64,000 bases of DNA from positions 93,923,805 through 93,987,804 of the forward strand of contig NC_088295.1 in assembly GCF_032854445.1 (NCBI RefSeq). The letters run 5' to 3'. Made by a program: the position numbers and the translations under genes. The stretch comes from Liolophura sinensis (Eukaryota > Mollusca > Polyplacophora > Chitonida > Chitonidae). Below, in pieces: positions 37,651 to 51,500 of this stretch; position 1 is the stretch's first letter, and the number at the start of each line of letters is the position of its first letter. The notes below the pieces were generated by a model that made no database searches, was not told the DNA's origin, and saw only the letters and a list, made by a program, of their open reading frames with translations.

Positions 37651-38134
37651 TATCGCATTTCCCGACGTGCACCAAAATCTATCAATATTTTGATGTTCTA
37701 TTCTAGCTTCATTTTCTACTCCCTGTAGTGCAGCAACCATATTTTATAAACACATATTTGTGTATATTTTCTGTGGTTTGTAGGAATTAAGCATGTGCAA
37801 ATAATTTACATTATAATTCATCAAGTAGTCTGATCAAGTCTAACATATTTCAAAGTACAAATGTAAATGCACCCATTTTCACCTGTACCTGCACAAAACG
37901 TGTCTCCACCCTGTTGTGGTTGAAGCATAATGAAACGTGATAACACATGTCAAATTAATAATAATATAAACATGAGTGTAGGAAGTAATCATATCGCTTC
38001 TGAACTGATTTCCAAAGGTGTCAGTATTTCCTTCAACGGAACCACAAGGGTCAGAACCTATAACTCATCAAAAATATTCTTCCAACTGAAGAGACCTGGG
38101 CATAAAATGTTTCCCATTTTGTGCTTGAACTTGT
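37651..38134. other. Unique spacer between inverted arrays
   Basis: No gene recognised. This AT-rich segment separates family A/B arrays in one orientation (left) from the same families in the opposite orientation (right). Confidence 0.5.
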
Positions 38135-39355
38135 CATATTACAAGCCATAACGAGAGTTATAAGGACCCATATTACAAGCCATAACGGGAGAGTGACATG
38201 TACATATGCATGTAGAGTTCTGTTTCTTGAGATAGTGTTATTAGTTACACACATTACACCAGTACATACATATGCATGTAGAGCTCTGTTTCTTGAGATA
38301 GTGTTATTAGTTACACACGTTACACCAGTACATACATATGCATGTAGAGTTCTGTTCCTTGAGATAGTGTTATTGGTTACACACTTTACACCAGTACATA
38401 TATACACATGTAGAGTTCTGTTTCTTGAGATAGTGTTTAGTTACACACGTTACACAGTACATATATATATGCATGTAGAGCTCTGTTTCTTGAGATAGTG
38501 TTATTAGTTACACACGTTACACCAGTACATATATATGCATGTAGAGCTCTGTTTCTTGAGATAGTGTTATTAGTTACACACGTTACACCAGTACATATAT
38601 ATGCATGTAGAGCTCTGTTTCTTGAGATAGTGTTATTAGTTACACACGTTACACCAGTACATACATATGCATGTAGAGTTCTGTTTCTTGAGATAGTCTT
38701 ATTAGTTACACACTTTACACCAGTACATATATACACATGTAGAGTTCTGTTTCTTGAGATAGTGTTTAGTTACACACGTTACACCAGTACATATATATAT
38801 GCATGTAGAGCTCTGTTTCTTGAGATAGTGTTATTAGTTACACACGTTACACCAGTACATATATATGCATGTAGAGCTCTGTTTCTTGAGATAGTGTTAT
38901 TAGTTACACACGTTACACCAGTACATATATATGCATGTAGAGCTCTGTTTCTTGAGATAGTGTTGTTAGTTACACACGTTACACCAGTACATACATATGC
39001 ATGTAGAGTTCTGTTTCTTGAGATAGTCTTATTAGTTACACACTTTACACCAGTACATATATACACATGTAGAGTTCTGTTTCTTGAGATAGTGTTTAGT
39101 TACACAAGTTACACCAGTACATACATATGCATGTAGATTTCTGTTTCTTAAGATTGTGTTATTAGTTACACACTTTACACCAGTACACACATATGCATGT
39201 AGAGTTCTGTTCCTTGAGATAGTGTTATTAGTTACACATGTTACACCAGTACATACATATGCGTGTAGAGTTCTGTTCCTTGAGATAGTGTTATTAGTTA
39301 CACACGTTACACCAGTACATGTATATGCATTTAGAGTTCTGTTTCTTGAGATGAA
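38135..39355. repeat. Inverted family A (2 units) and family B (about 18 units) arrays
   Basis: 38,135-38,195 holds two copies of attacaagccataacg-type units, the reverse complement of family A. From 38,205 the units (catgtagagttctgtttct, tgagatagtgttattagtta, cacacgttacacc) are the reverse complement of family B. Blocks of four to five units recur with the same variants at about 38.40-38.74 and 38.75-39.09 kb. Confidence 0.93.
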
Positions 39356-39465
39356 TTTGACTTTGTACTGGGCCACAGTAACCGTATAAAGTTTTTCTGA
39401 GTATGATCTTCCGCAATAATCAAATAACCACACATTTAACACAAACATGGGAGCTATAAACTGAC

Positions 39466-39591
39466 CTTTCTGATGCAGTTTGGGTCTGATGTATGGGACA
39501 GGAGCACCTGCTGCTACATAGGCAAAGCTTACAAGAACGTCCAACTGAGCTATGACATCATTGAGCAGACACATCGGCTCCACATAGCCAC
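39466..39591 (-). CDS. MSH2: MSH2 exon k (lever into ATPase domain)
   Basis: 126 bp; acceptor gtttcag, donor gtcagt. It reads [18 protein letters not shown] and then [17 protein letters not shown], matching the human GYVEPMQTLNDVLAQLD region, and ends K-L-H-Q-K-G. The next residues in the family lead into the ATPase domain (RHPC..., Walker A), and no exon for them is visible to the left. This is the last recognisable MSH2 exon in the window. Confidence 0.94.
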
Positions 39592-42500
39592 CTGAAACAA
39601 TGTCATAATCAGAATTCTCACCTTAGCTAAGTATGCCTTCCAAAACAGACAAGACATGAGGAGCTGTTCAAACAGGACAAGCTATATACATCTCAACTAC
39701 ATCTCCACTAGAAGCTCAAAGTTCCCTGGCTATCATTAGGTCATGTAACTTACGAAGTATAGGTCTTTACACAAGCCAAAGACAACAAGTCAAAACACCT
39801 GCTTTAGTGGAAACTTCTAAATACTGAAATACATTCTGAAATGTTTTAAAAAGTTTTACTTTAATAGTGAACATGAGGTGTCAACCCTCCGGACGCAGTA
39901 ACGTGTATGCTAACCTCTGCTAGAGAGAACTTCAGTGACAACAGACTTCTGTGACAACAGATTTACGAGGAGAACTGACCAGTGATAGAGAGGATTTCTG
40001 TGACAACAGACTTCTGAGGTGAACTAACGTGTGATAGAGAGGACTCCTGTGACAACAGATTTCCGAGGTGAACTAACCTGTGGTAGAGGGGACCTCTGAG
40101 ACAACAGATTTCTGAGGTGAACTAACCTGTTGTAGAGGGGACCTCTGAGACAACAGATTTCTGAGGTGAACTGACCTGTGGTAGAGGGGACCTCTGAGAC
40201 AACAGATTTCTGAGGTGAACTGACCTGTGGTAGAGGGGACCTCTGAGACAACAGATTTCTGAGGTGAACTGACCTGTGGTAGAGGGGACCTCTGAGACAA
40301 CAGATTTCTGAGGTGAACTAACGTGTGGTAGAGGGGATCTCTGAGACAACAGATTTCTGAGGTGAACTAACCTGTGGTAGAGGGGACCTCTGAGACAACA
40401 GATTTCTGAGGTGAACTGACCTGTGGTAGAGAGGACTTTTGTGACAACAGATTTCTGAGATGAACTAACCTGTGACAGAGAGGACTTCTGACAAGAGACC
40501 TGAGGTGCACTACCCTGTGGTAGAGAGGACTTCTGTGACAACAGATTTCTGAGGAGAAATGTTCAGTGATACAGAGCATTTCTGAGACAACAGATTTCTG
40601 AGGTGAACTGACCTGTGATAGAGAGGATTTCTGTGACAACAGACTTCTGAGATGAACTAACGCGTGGTAGAGAGGACTTTTGTGACAACAGACTTCTGAG
40701 ATGAACTAATCTGTGACAGAGAGGACTTCTGTGACAACAGATTTCTGAGATGCACTAACCTGTGGTAGAGAGGACGTCTGTGACAACAGATTTCTGAGGT
40801 GAACTAACGTGTGGTAGAGAGGACATCTGAAACAACAGACGTCTGAGGTGAACTAGCCTGTGGTAGAGAGGACTTTTGTGACAACAGACTTCTGAGATGA
40901 ACTAACCTGTGACAGAGAGGACTTCTGTGACAACAGATTTCTCAGATGCACTAACCTGTGGTAGAGAGGACTTCTGTGACAACAGACTTCTGAGATGAAC
41001 TAACCTGTGACAGAGGGGACTTCTGTGACAACAGATTTCTGAAGTGAATTGGCCAGTGATAGAGGGGACTTCTGTGACAACAGACTTCTGAGGTGTACTA
41101 AGATGTCATAGAGGGGACTTCTGTGACAACAGATTTCTGAGGTGAATGTGGTAGAGAGGACTTCTGTGATAACAGACTTCTGAGATGAACTAACCTGTGA
41201 CAGAGGGGACTTCTGTGACAACAGTTTCTGAGGTGAATGTGATAGAGAGGACTTCTGTGACAACAGATTTCTGAAGTGAATTGGCCAGTGATAGAGGGGA
41301 CTTCTGTGACAACAGACTTCTGAGGTGTACTAAGATGTCATAGAGGGGACTTCTGTGACAACAGATTTCTGAGGTGAATGTGGTAGAGAGGACTTCTGTG
41401 ATAACAGACTTCTGAGGTGAACTGACATGTGATAGACAGGATTTCTGTGACAAGAGACTTCTGAGGTGAAATGACCTGTGATAGAGAGGATTTCTGTGAC
41501 AAAAGACTTCCAAGGTGTACTAACCTGCAATAGTGATAACTTCTGTAACAACAGATTTCTGCTGTTCGTTGTAATCCTCCTTTATTTGAAGATACTCCTC
41601 ATTTAGCTTCCTCAGGGCACTGTTGTGAAAACGTACTCCGTTTTTATTGGTGTCTATAGTGATGTAGTTTTTGTTGTTTCTCAAACATCTTTCTTCCTAC
41701 AAAATTAAACCAAAAAATAAAATAATACCTAAACAGCTGCTGTCCTAATTATCTTAAATACACAAGTTGATACTCCACTGTTTTGCTCAAGCTCCATTTC
41801 TAGAGCGAACACTACATGAGAACTGTGTGGAGAGCCTGGCAATGTACACAGAAGCTTGTATTAGACTCTAGGGTAAGAGTGTAACTTTCCAGGAGTGGGC
41901 CATTGCTTATGGAATCACAAAGAACTGGTGGCAGAAACATATGGTTCACCAATCACGCTTTCCAAGAATTTACCTTCTGTGGGCAGCAATGCGTTTGAAG
42001 AATGACACAGGGCTGGTGGCAAAAAACCATAGTTCACAAAAGGTGAGGCATTGGTAAGATTGTAGTGCATCAGTGGTGTGTTAGAGATGTTCCAGAGGTA
42101 AGCTACATGTGGTTGTGAATTAGGAGTGTGCCAGACGGGAGCTGACAGTGTGGCATTGGTGAGCCTTTTCATGTGTCAGAGGTGAGATTGTAGCACATCA
42201 GTGGTGTGTTAGAGATGTTCCAGAGGTAAGCTACATGTAGTTGTGAATTAGGAGTGTGCCAGACGTGAGCTGACAGTGTGGCATTGGTGAGATTGTAGCG
42301 CATCAGTGGTGTGTTAGAGATGTTCTGGGGTGAGCCATATGTGAATTGGGAGTGTGCCAATAGTGTGGCATTGGCGAGCTAATGGTGTGCAAGAGGTGAG
42401 TTTGTAGCGCACCAGTAGTGTGGTTGTGATGAGTTTATGGTGTGCTATAATGGTGAACTACTGCAGAACTATTGCCGAGCTAGTGATTAGCTAAATGTAG

Positions 42501-45500
42501 TCAGAAAACCTAAAGTCTTATTGCCCCTGTACAAGACAAAACAAACAAGTACACCATAAAATATAGCTGCTAAAGCAGCGATGCCGGGGTTCAAGCCAGT
42601 ATTGCCAGCTTATGCAGTGTCACTTCGGGTTACCTAAAGGTGTTCATGCCTAGATATATAACCAACCTATATTCTTCTTAGTGCACTGTATGAACACTAT
42701 ACGGCATGTGTACGAAGATTTGCTAAATGTAGTCAATCGACCTGTTGGCCAATATTTGAGGGCTTGCATGTCCCCTGTTTCTTAGTACATATACAGCTCT
42801 TTACACACAGCGATTTTCAGCTTTACAGCTGTAACAGCTTTTTGTCACATGACCTGCAAAAAAGGGAGAAATTACACTTTTTTGTGTTTTGATGGCAGTT
42901 TGCGACAAAACTATACATGGCAGGACAAAACAAACAAAGACCGGATTCGTAAGTAGGACCTCAAACTACCTTGGGTGGCATAATACAATATTTCTACATT
43001 CAGCCTGGACATGAACAGATTACATACATTGGGTGGCATAATACAATATTTCTACATTCAGCCTGGACATAAACAGATTACATACATTGGGTGGCATAAT
43101 ACAATATTTCTACATTCAGCCTGGACATGAACAGATTACATACATTGGGTGGCATAATACAATATTTCTACATTCAGCCTGGACATGAACAGATTACATA
43201 CATTGGGTGGCATAATACAATATTTCTACATTCATGCTAGACATGAAGAGATTACATATGCATCCTATAACATATACGTGTACTTGTCAATGTGCCAAGA
43301 TATAGTAAATCGGCCTCTGGTCAGATTTGGAAGCTCTATGCATCCTGTATTTATTATGATCACTTACAGATTTTCAGCATACATAGAATACATATATAGT
43401 CCCTTCCACTCAGCAATTATGAACTTTACAGCTGATCAGTTTTCTATCATGTGATCTACAAATATATGAGGAAATTTTCGATTTTTGATTGCAATTTGCC
43501 ACCTAAGTACATCTTACAGAGAAATAATAAGATCTTGTTTGTGATCAGGACATTAAACTAGGTCAGGTAGCACTGATAATATTGAAATTCAACAAATAAA
43601 AAAAAATCATGTAACATCACTTTCACCGTATCGGCTAAAACTTAATTTGCATAAACATTGCATTCTTTCTTCCAAATAATCTCCAGGGAATGTTTGTAAC
43701 GTGTGCTAAATTTCATGTCAATCAGACATTTGGTTTTGAAGAAAATAACTGTTAAATGTTTTAACTTCAACCCCAAATTGCCGCCAGATCGTGTGATTAA
43801 GGACAACACAATCTTTACTCATAAGAGCGCATCTTCAGATGTATCATGAACCTAAGTTTCCACGCATTTCTGTTGAGATGCCTCAGTTTTTCAATTTTGA
43901 AAAATGTAAACATGGTGATATTTTTTTGGGTATGTACTACTTCTGGTTTGCTGACGTCACTTCTAGCTATGTAAAAGTTGTCTGCTTGCCTCGGGATGAT
44001 GTTAAACCTTAAGATTGCATCTCTAGCTTCACTTCCAGTTTTGATGATGACACATCCAATTTTGGAAAAACTGCATATTTGAAATCAGTACCTAAAATTG
44101 CATCGGATGAGACTATTTGCTGGGCATCATCTTTGGAAGTTTAGAAATTATTAGCAAACAATGGATTTTTTGGTCACATGACATTTTCACCCAATAGCGA
44201 GCCTGTCCAGTTTTCAACAGAGAAAGTACTCAATCACACCCTGAATGTACCTAAACTTTGTGCAACTGCAGTTAAAATTTCAGCTCATTTGCATTAGCTA
44301 TTCAGGAAAAGATTCTTTAGGTTTTCATCAAAATCCAAGATGGCCGCAAAGTCGAGTGATATCTGCCCAAAAAGTTGCCATGCACAACTTCAAGTCATAC
44401 ACACAAACATATCACAATTTCCTAAACATCTAATAACTACATGTACACATCAGAAGAGTAAGTGAGTGAGTGCTTGGGGTTTAACGTTGTACTTTCAGTC
44501 ATATGACGACGAACGGGTCCTTAGAGTGCATGTACGTGTAATGTGCCTCCTTGTTGCAGAACGGATTTCCACCGCTCTTTCAAAAAGGCAAGTAAGCCGC
44601 CCCATGTGAGCCATTATACTGATACAGATCAACCAGTCATTGCACTATCACCCTAATGCTGAACGTCAACCGAGGAAGTTACAACTTCCTCTTTTAAGGT
44701 TGTAGGTGTGTCCCAGGAATGACTCTGGGTCTATATTTCCCGAAGAGGACCCTCTACCAACTGAACTGTCGATGCCGGTTTCACATCAGAAGAATTAAAA
44801 ACGACAATTTACTACAACCAAAATTCATCCGTAGGCACAGGGTTCCCACTGGGTGTTTACTGGCGTAGGACATTCTTTAATCTGATTGGATAACTCTGTT
44901 ACGTACCTTTCGTGTGACACGGAAGAAATATCCCAGTTGTGCATTAGACTCAAGTTTGAGGGTCTTGTTAGGTTCCAGAGAGAGATCACGAGCAGCCTAC
45001 AACAACAATTCATGATCACATATTAGAAACCTGTTTACAATACATACTCCTTAATACTGCACATGCGCCACTATCTTCCTTTCATTTCCATCACTGCCAC
45101 CGCTAGCAAAATTTGCACGGGAATCTTCAACAATGTCAAGGTCACTGGTGTCATGGCGATGGGGCAAGAAGTGATGTCATAAAACAATAAACACTGTGTC
45201 TCAATCTTTGTTTCTAATACTAAATTGTACAAATACATTATCTTTATCTTAAGTCCATGTATGCACAACATGACTGTAATGGATATGTATGCACAACATG
45301 TCTGTAATGGACATGTATGCACAACATGACTGTAATGGACATGTATGCACAACATGACTGTAATGGACATGTATGCACAACATGTCTGTAATGGACATGT
45401 ATGCACAACATGTCTGTAATGGACATGTATGCACAACATGACTGTAATGGACATGTATGCACAACATGACTGTAATGGACATGTATGCACAACATGTCTG

Positions 45501-48500
45501 TAATGGACATGTATGCACAACATGGCTGTAATGGACATGTATGCACAACATGACTGTAATGGACATGTATGCACAACATGACTGTAATGGACATGTATGC
45601 ACAACATGACTGTAATGGACATGTATGCACAACATGACTGTAATGGACATGTATGCACAACATGACTGTAATGGACATGTATGCACAACATGTCTGTAAT
45701 GGACATGTATGCACAACATGTCTGTAATGGACATGTATGCACAACATGTCTGTAATGGACATGTATGCACAACATGACTTTAATGGACATGTATGCACAA
45801 CATGACTGTTATGGGCATGTAAGCACAACATGTCTGTAATGGACATGTATGCACAACATGTCTGTAATGGACATGTATGCACAACATGACTGTAATGGAC
45901 ATGTATGCACAACATGTCTGTAATGGACATGTATGCACAACATGTCTGTAATGGACATGTATGCACAACATGACTGTAATGGACATGCATGCACAACATG
46001 ACTGTAATGGACATGTATGCACAACATGACTAATGGGCATGTATGTACAATATGACTGTTATGGGCATGTAAGCATAACATGATTGTAATGGGCATGTAT
46101 GCACAACATGGCTGTAATGGACATGTATGCACAACATGACTGTAATGGACATGTATGCACAACATGACTGTAATGGACATGTATGCACAACATGACTGTA
46201 ATGGACATGTATGCACAACATGTCTGTAATGGGCATGTATGCACAACATGTCTGTAATGGACATGTATGCACAACATGACTGTAATGGACATGTATGCAC
46301 AACATGACTGTAATGGACATGCATGCACAACATGACTGTAATGGACATGTATGTACAACATGGCTGTAATGGGCATGTATGCACAACATGACTGTAATGG
46401 GCATGTATGCACAACATGACTGTAATGGACATGTATGTACAAAATGACTGTAATGGACATCTGATAAAGCCTAGATAAAACCAGGCGTGTCCCACAGGCT
46501 CCAAGAGTCAAGCTTGCCTAGTGGAGGCAGTGATTTAAAGTGAGAGTAGAGAGCTCAACATGACCCATAAGGAGTATGACAATTAACCTATTCATTGTTT
46601 CCATCTTTAGCTCACGTTTTCCAATAACAAATGACAATGTGTCCAAAGATATATTCCTGGGGTTGTTAATAAGAGTAATATGACCAGTACTTATTTAGGG
46701 TGGGGCGAGTAAGCTGGTTGAGCTATGTACACCACCCCCAGATGTTTGTGTTGACTCACCTGGCCAGTGTTTATTCCAGGTGGGGCGAGGAAGCTGGTTG
46801 AGCTATGTTCACCCCCCAGATGTTTGTGTTGACTCACCTGGCCAGTGTTTATGTAGGGTGGGGCGAGGAAGCTGGTCGATCTATGTACACCCCCAGATGT
46901 TTGTGTTGACTCACCTGGCCAGTGTTTATGTAGGGTGGGGCGAGGAAGCTGGTTGAGCTATGTCCACCCCCCAGATGTTTCTGCCGACTCACCTGACCAG
47001 TATTTATTTACGGTGGGATGAGGAAACTGGTTGAGCTATGTACACCCCCAGATGTTTGTGTTGACTCACCTGACCAGTATTTATGTAGGGTGGGGCGAGG
47101 AAGCTGGTCGATCTATGTACACCCCCAGATGTTTGTGTTGACTCACCTGACAAGTGTTCATTCCAGGTGGGGCGAAGAAGCTGGTTGAGCCATGTACATC
47201 CCCAGATGTTTGTGTTGACTCACCTGACCAGTGTTTATTTAGGGTGGGGCGAGGAAGCTGGTCGATATATGTACACCACCCCCAGATGTTTGTGTTGACT
47301 CACCTGACAAGTGTTCATTCCAGGTGGGGTGAGGAAGCTGGTTGAGCCATGTACACCCCCAGATGTTTGTGTTGACTCACCTGACCAGTGTTCATTCCAG
47401 GTGGGGCGAAGAAGCTGGTCGATCTATGTACACCACCACCAGATGTTTGTGTTGACTCACCTGACAAGTGTTCATTCCAGTTGGGGTGAGGAAGCTGGTC
47501 GAGCCATGTACACCCCAGATGTTTGTGTTGACTCACCTGACCAGTGTTCATTCCAGGTGGCGTGAGGAAGCTGGTCGATCTATGTACACCACCCAAAGAT
47601 GTTTGTGTTGACTCACCTGGCCAGTGTTTATTTACGGTGGGGCAAAGAAGCTGGTTGAGCTATGTACACCACCCCCAGATGTTTGTGTTGACTCACCTGA
47701 CCAGTGTTTACTTAGGGTGGGGCGAGGAAGCTGGTCGAGCCGGGTACACCCCCAGATTTTTGCGTTGACTCACCTGGCCAGTGTTTATTTAGGGTGGGGC
47801 GAGGAAGCTGGTCGATCTATGTACACCACCCCCAGATGTTTGTGTTGACTCACCTGACCAGTGTTTATTTACGGTGGGGCGAAGAAGCTGGTCGATCTAT
47901 GTACACCACCCCCAGATGTTTGTGTTGACTCACCTGACAAGTGTTTATTTACGGTGGGGCGAGGAAGCTGGTCGATCTATGTACACCCCCAGATGTTTGT
48001 GTTGACTCACCTGACAAGTGTTCATTCCAGGTGGGGTGAGGAAGCTGGTCGATCTATGTACACCACCCCCAGGTGTTTGTGTTGACTCACCTGGCCAGTG
48101 TTTATTTACAGTGGGTTGAGGAAGCTGGTCGATCTATGTACACCCCCAGATGTTTGTGTTGACTCACCTGACAAGTGTTCATTCCAGGTGGGGTGAGGAA
48201 GCTGGTCGATCTATGTACACCACCCCCAGATGTTTGTGTTGACTCACCTGGCCAGTGTTTATTCCAGGTGGGGCGAAGAAGCTGGTCGATCTATGTACAC
48301 CACCCCCAGATGTTTGTGTTGATTCGCCTGACAAGTGTTCATTCCAGGTGGCGTGAGGAAGCTGGTCGAGCCATGTACATCCCCAGATGTTTGTGTTGAC
48401 TCACCTGGCCAGTGTTTATTTAGGGTGGGGCGAGGAAGCTGGTCGATCTATGTACACCCCCAGATGTTTGTGTTGACTCACCTGACCAGTGTTTATTTAG

Positions 48501-51500
48501 GGTGGGGCGAAGAAGCTGGTCGATCTATGTACACCACCCCCAGATGTTTGTGTTGACTCACCTGGCCAGTGTTTATTTAGGGTGGGGCGAAGAAGCTGGT
48601 CGATCTATGTACACCACCCCCAGATGTTTGTGTTGATTCGCCTGACAAGTGTTCATTCCAGGTGGCGTGAGGAAGCTGGTCGATCTATGTACACCACCCC
48701 CAGATGTTTGTGTTGATTCGCCTGACAAGTGTTCATTCCAGGTGGGGCGAAGAAGCTGGTCGATCTATGTACACCACCCCCAGGTGTTTGTGTTGACTCA
48801 CCTGGCCAGTGTTTATTTACAGTGGGTTGAGGAAGCTGGTCGATCTATGTACATCCCCAGATGTTTGTGTTGACTCACCTGGCCAGTGTTTATTTAGGGT
48901 GGGGCGAGGAAGCTGGTCGATCTATGTACACCCCCAGATGTTTGTGTTGACTCACCTGGCCAGTGTTTATTTAGGGTGGGGCGATGCTGACTCACCCGGT
49001 TTGTGATTATCAGTCACACTGTGTGATGTTTATGTTGACCTACCTTATTTGTGATTATCAGTCACACTATGTGATGTTGTGTTGACTCACCTTATTTGTG
49101 ATTATCAGTCAGATTGTGATGTTTGTGTTGACTCACCTTATTTGTGATTATCAGTCAGATTGTGATGTTTGTGTTGACTCACCCGGTTTGTGATTATCAG
49201 TCAGATTGTGATGGTTTGTGCTGACTCACCTTATTTGTGATTATCAGTCAGATTGTGATGTTTGTGTTGACTCACCTTATTTGTGATTATCAGTCAGATT
49301 GTGATGTTTATGTTGACTCAACTTGTTTGTGATTATCAGTCACACAGTGATGTTTGTGTTGAATCACCTTGTTTGTGATTATCAGTCAGATTGTGATGTT
49401 TGTGTTGACTCACTTTATTTGTGATTATCAGTCACACTGTGATGTTTGTGCTGACTCACCTTGTTCAACTGAGCCTTGATGCTTTCCTCTAACTCATCCA
49501 TACGTTCACGGAGACCTGAAAGTCAGGACATCAATGCTTGCTTTATCTGACAACATACAATATCATGTCTATATACAGGTGTATACATGCAGGACCAATT
49601 GATGGCATGTGCTTCGTTAGCTCGGAGATCCATTGGCCATGTTCCCAGCTAGCTTTCCCATTAAAACACTCTGAATCAATACATTCACTAATCTGAAATT
49701 CGAAAAAAGTCCCTGTCTCGATGCTGAACGCCACAAAAAGAGGTGCCCGTGCCCTAAAAGTAATTCTGAATTGATATCACCTCATTACGTGGGAATAGTA
49801 AGGACAATAACATCGCAATTAATGCAAAAGTCACCATGCAATCCACAGGACTGCATTAGAACTTCATAAACCTGAATTTTCGAATCACGTCACTTGTCTG
49901 ATCATCTCATTTTCTCATAACAGTGAAAGTTCCTTTCTGTGCATAATTAACTCACAAATTTAAGTTAAGACTTCCACACAATTTGTCAGTTGCCTTTTAG
50001 ATGGTGTACATCTTGTTGTCTCAATTTATTTATTTATTTGATTGATGTTTTATGCTGTACTCAAGAATATTTCACTTATACAACGGCGGCCAGCATTATG
50101 GTGGGAGGAAAGCGGGCAGAGCCCGGGAAAACCCACAACCATCCGCAGGTTGCTGGCAGACCTTCCCACGTACGGCCGGATAAGGAAGCCAGCGTTGGTC
50201 TCAATCAGATCATGCCACGAGTTTATCTTTTTCTGGACAAGTGCAGCCAACTCAAACTGAAAATGCAGTCAGCGAAGTTTGTCCTTACTGCCGATGTGAC
50301 AGGTACATTTGTGTTATATGTGACATTATGGTCTTTAATATGCATGAATAACTAAGTGATACGAAGAATTACAGGAAACCTGCTTTTGTAGTGAAAAGCT
50401 TCAATATATTTCTATATATTTCAGAAATCAACGCTCCAAAGGCATGTAAGCGTTCACACCTGGATATGCAGAAGGGGGATTTTACAAATCCAGTAGATTA
50501 TATGTTAGTGTTTCACACCTGGATATGCAGAAGGGGGATTTTACAAATCCAGTAGATTATATGTAAGTGTTTCAAACCTGGATATGCAGAAGGGGGATTT
50601 TACAAATCCAGTAGATTACATGTAAGTGTTTCACACCTGGATATGCAGAAGGGGGATTTTACAAATCCAGTAGATTATATGTAAGTGTTTCACACCTGGA
50701 TATGCAGAAGGGGGATTTTACAAATCCAGTAGATTATATGTAAGTGTTTCACACCTGGATATGCAGAAGGGGGAATTTACAAATCCAGTAGATTATATGT
50801 AAGTGTTTCAAACCTGGATATGCAGAAGGGGATTTTACAAATCCAGTAGATTACATGTAAGTGTTTCACACCTGGATATGCAGAAGGGGGATTTTACAAA
50901 TCCAGTAGATTATATGTAAGTGTTTCACACCTGGATATGCAGAAGGGGGATTTTACAAATCCAGTAGATTATATGTAAGTGTTTCACACCTGGATATGCA
51001 GAAGGGGGATTTTACAAATCCAGTAGATTATATGTAAGTGTTTCACACCTGGATATGCAGAAGGGGGATTTTACAAATCCAGTAGATTATATGTACTGTA
51101 TACATACAGGGATTCATTATTCATTAATAATGTGCAGCTTAAGTAAGACTACACACATTTACACCAGTTCCTGTTATTGGAGAAACCTTTTTGGTTTTCC
51201 TTATAGGTGGAGTAGATCCTTTTTTTTTGTAAATGATGCTGATACTCCTGCCATATGGAGAATTGAGGTGCATCTCACCGGTCAGTCCTTCATCAAAGTC
51301 TGGCTTTATAAGGTACTCATGGTTTTCCACCTGGGACAGGTCAACTGTTGCCTCTACCATTTCCTGGTACTTACTGAAGTCCATCAACAATTCCTGTAAT
51401 CATGGCAACACAAACTATACAATTCCTGTAATCATGGCAACACAAACTATACAGTACTTATCCATCTAGTGAAGGAAACACTTCCCTGCTTTTCTGTTGT

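Noticed and set aside
45071-46511. Several 120-256-codon minus frames ([11 protein letters not shown] repeats)
   Set aside because: They are products of the 28-bp array inside an MSH2 intron; all three minus frames give the same peptide.
50190-50265. Possible extra MSH2 exon ([13 protein letters not shown]) after an AG on the minus strand
   Set aside because: Joined to exon g it would give an immediate TGA, it matches nothing in MSH2, and exon g already joins exon h in frame.
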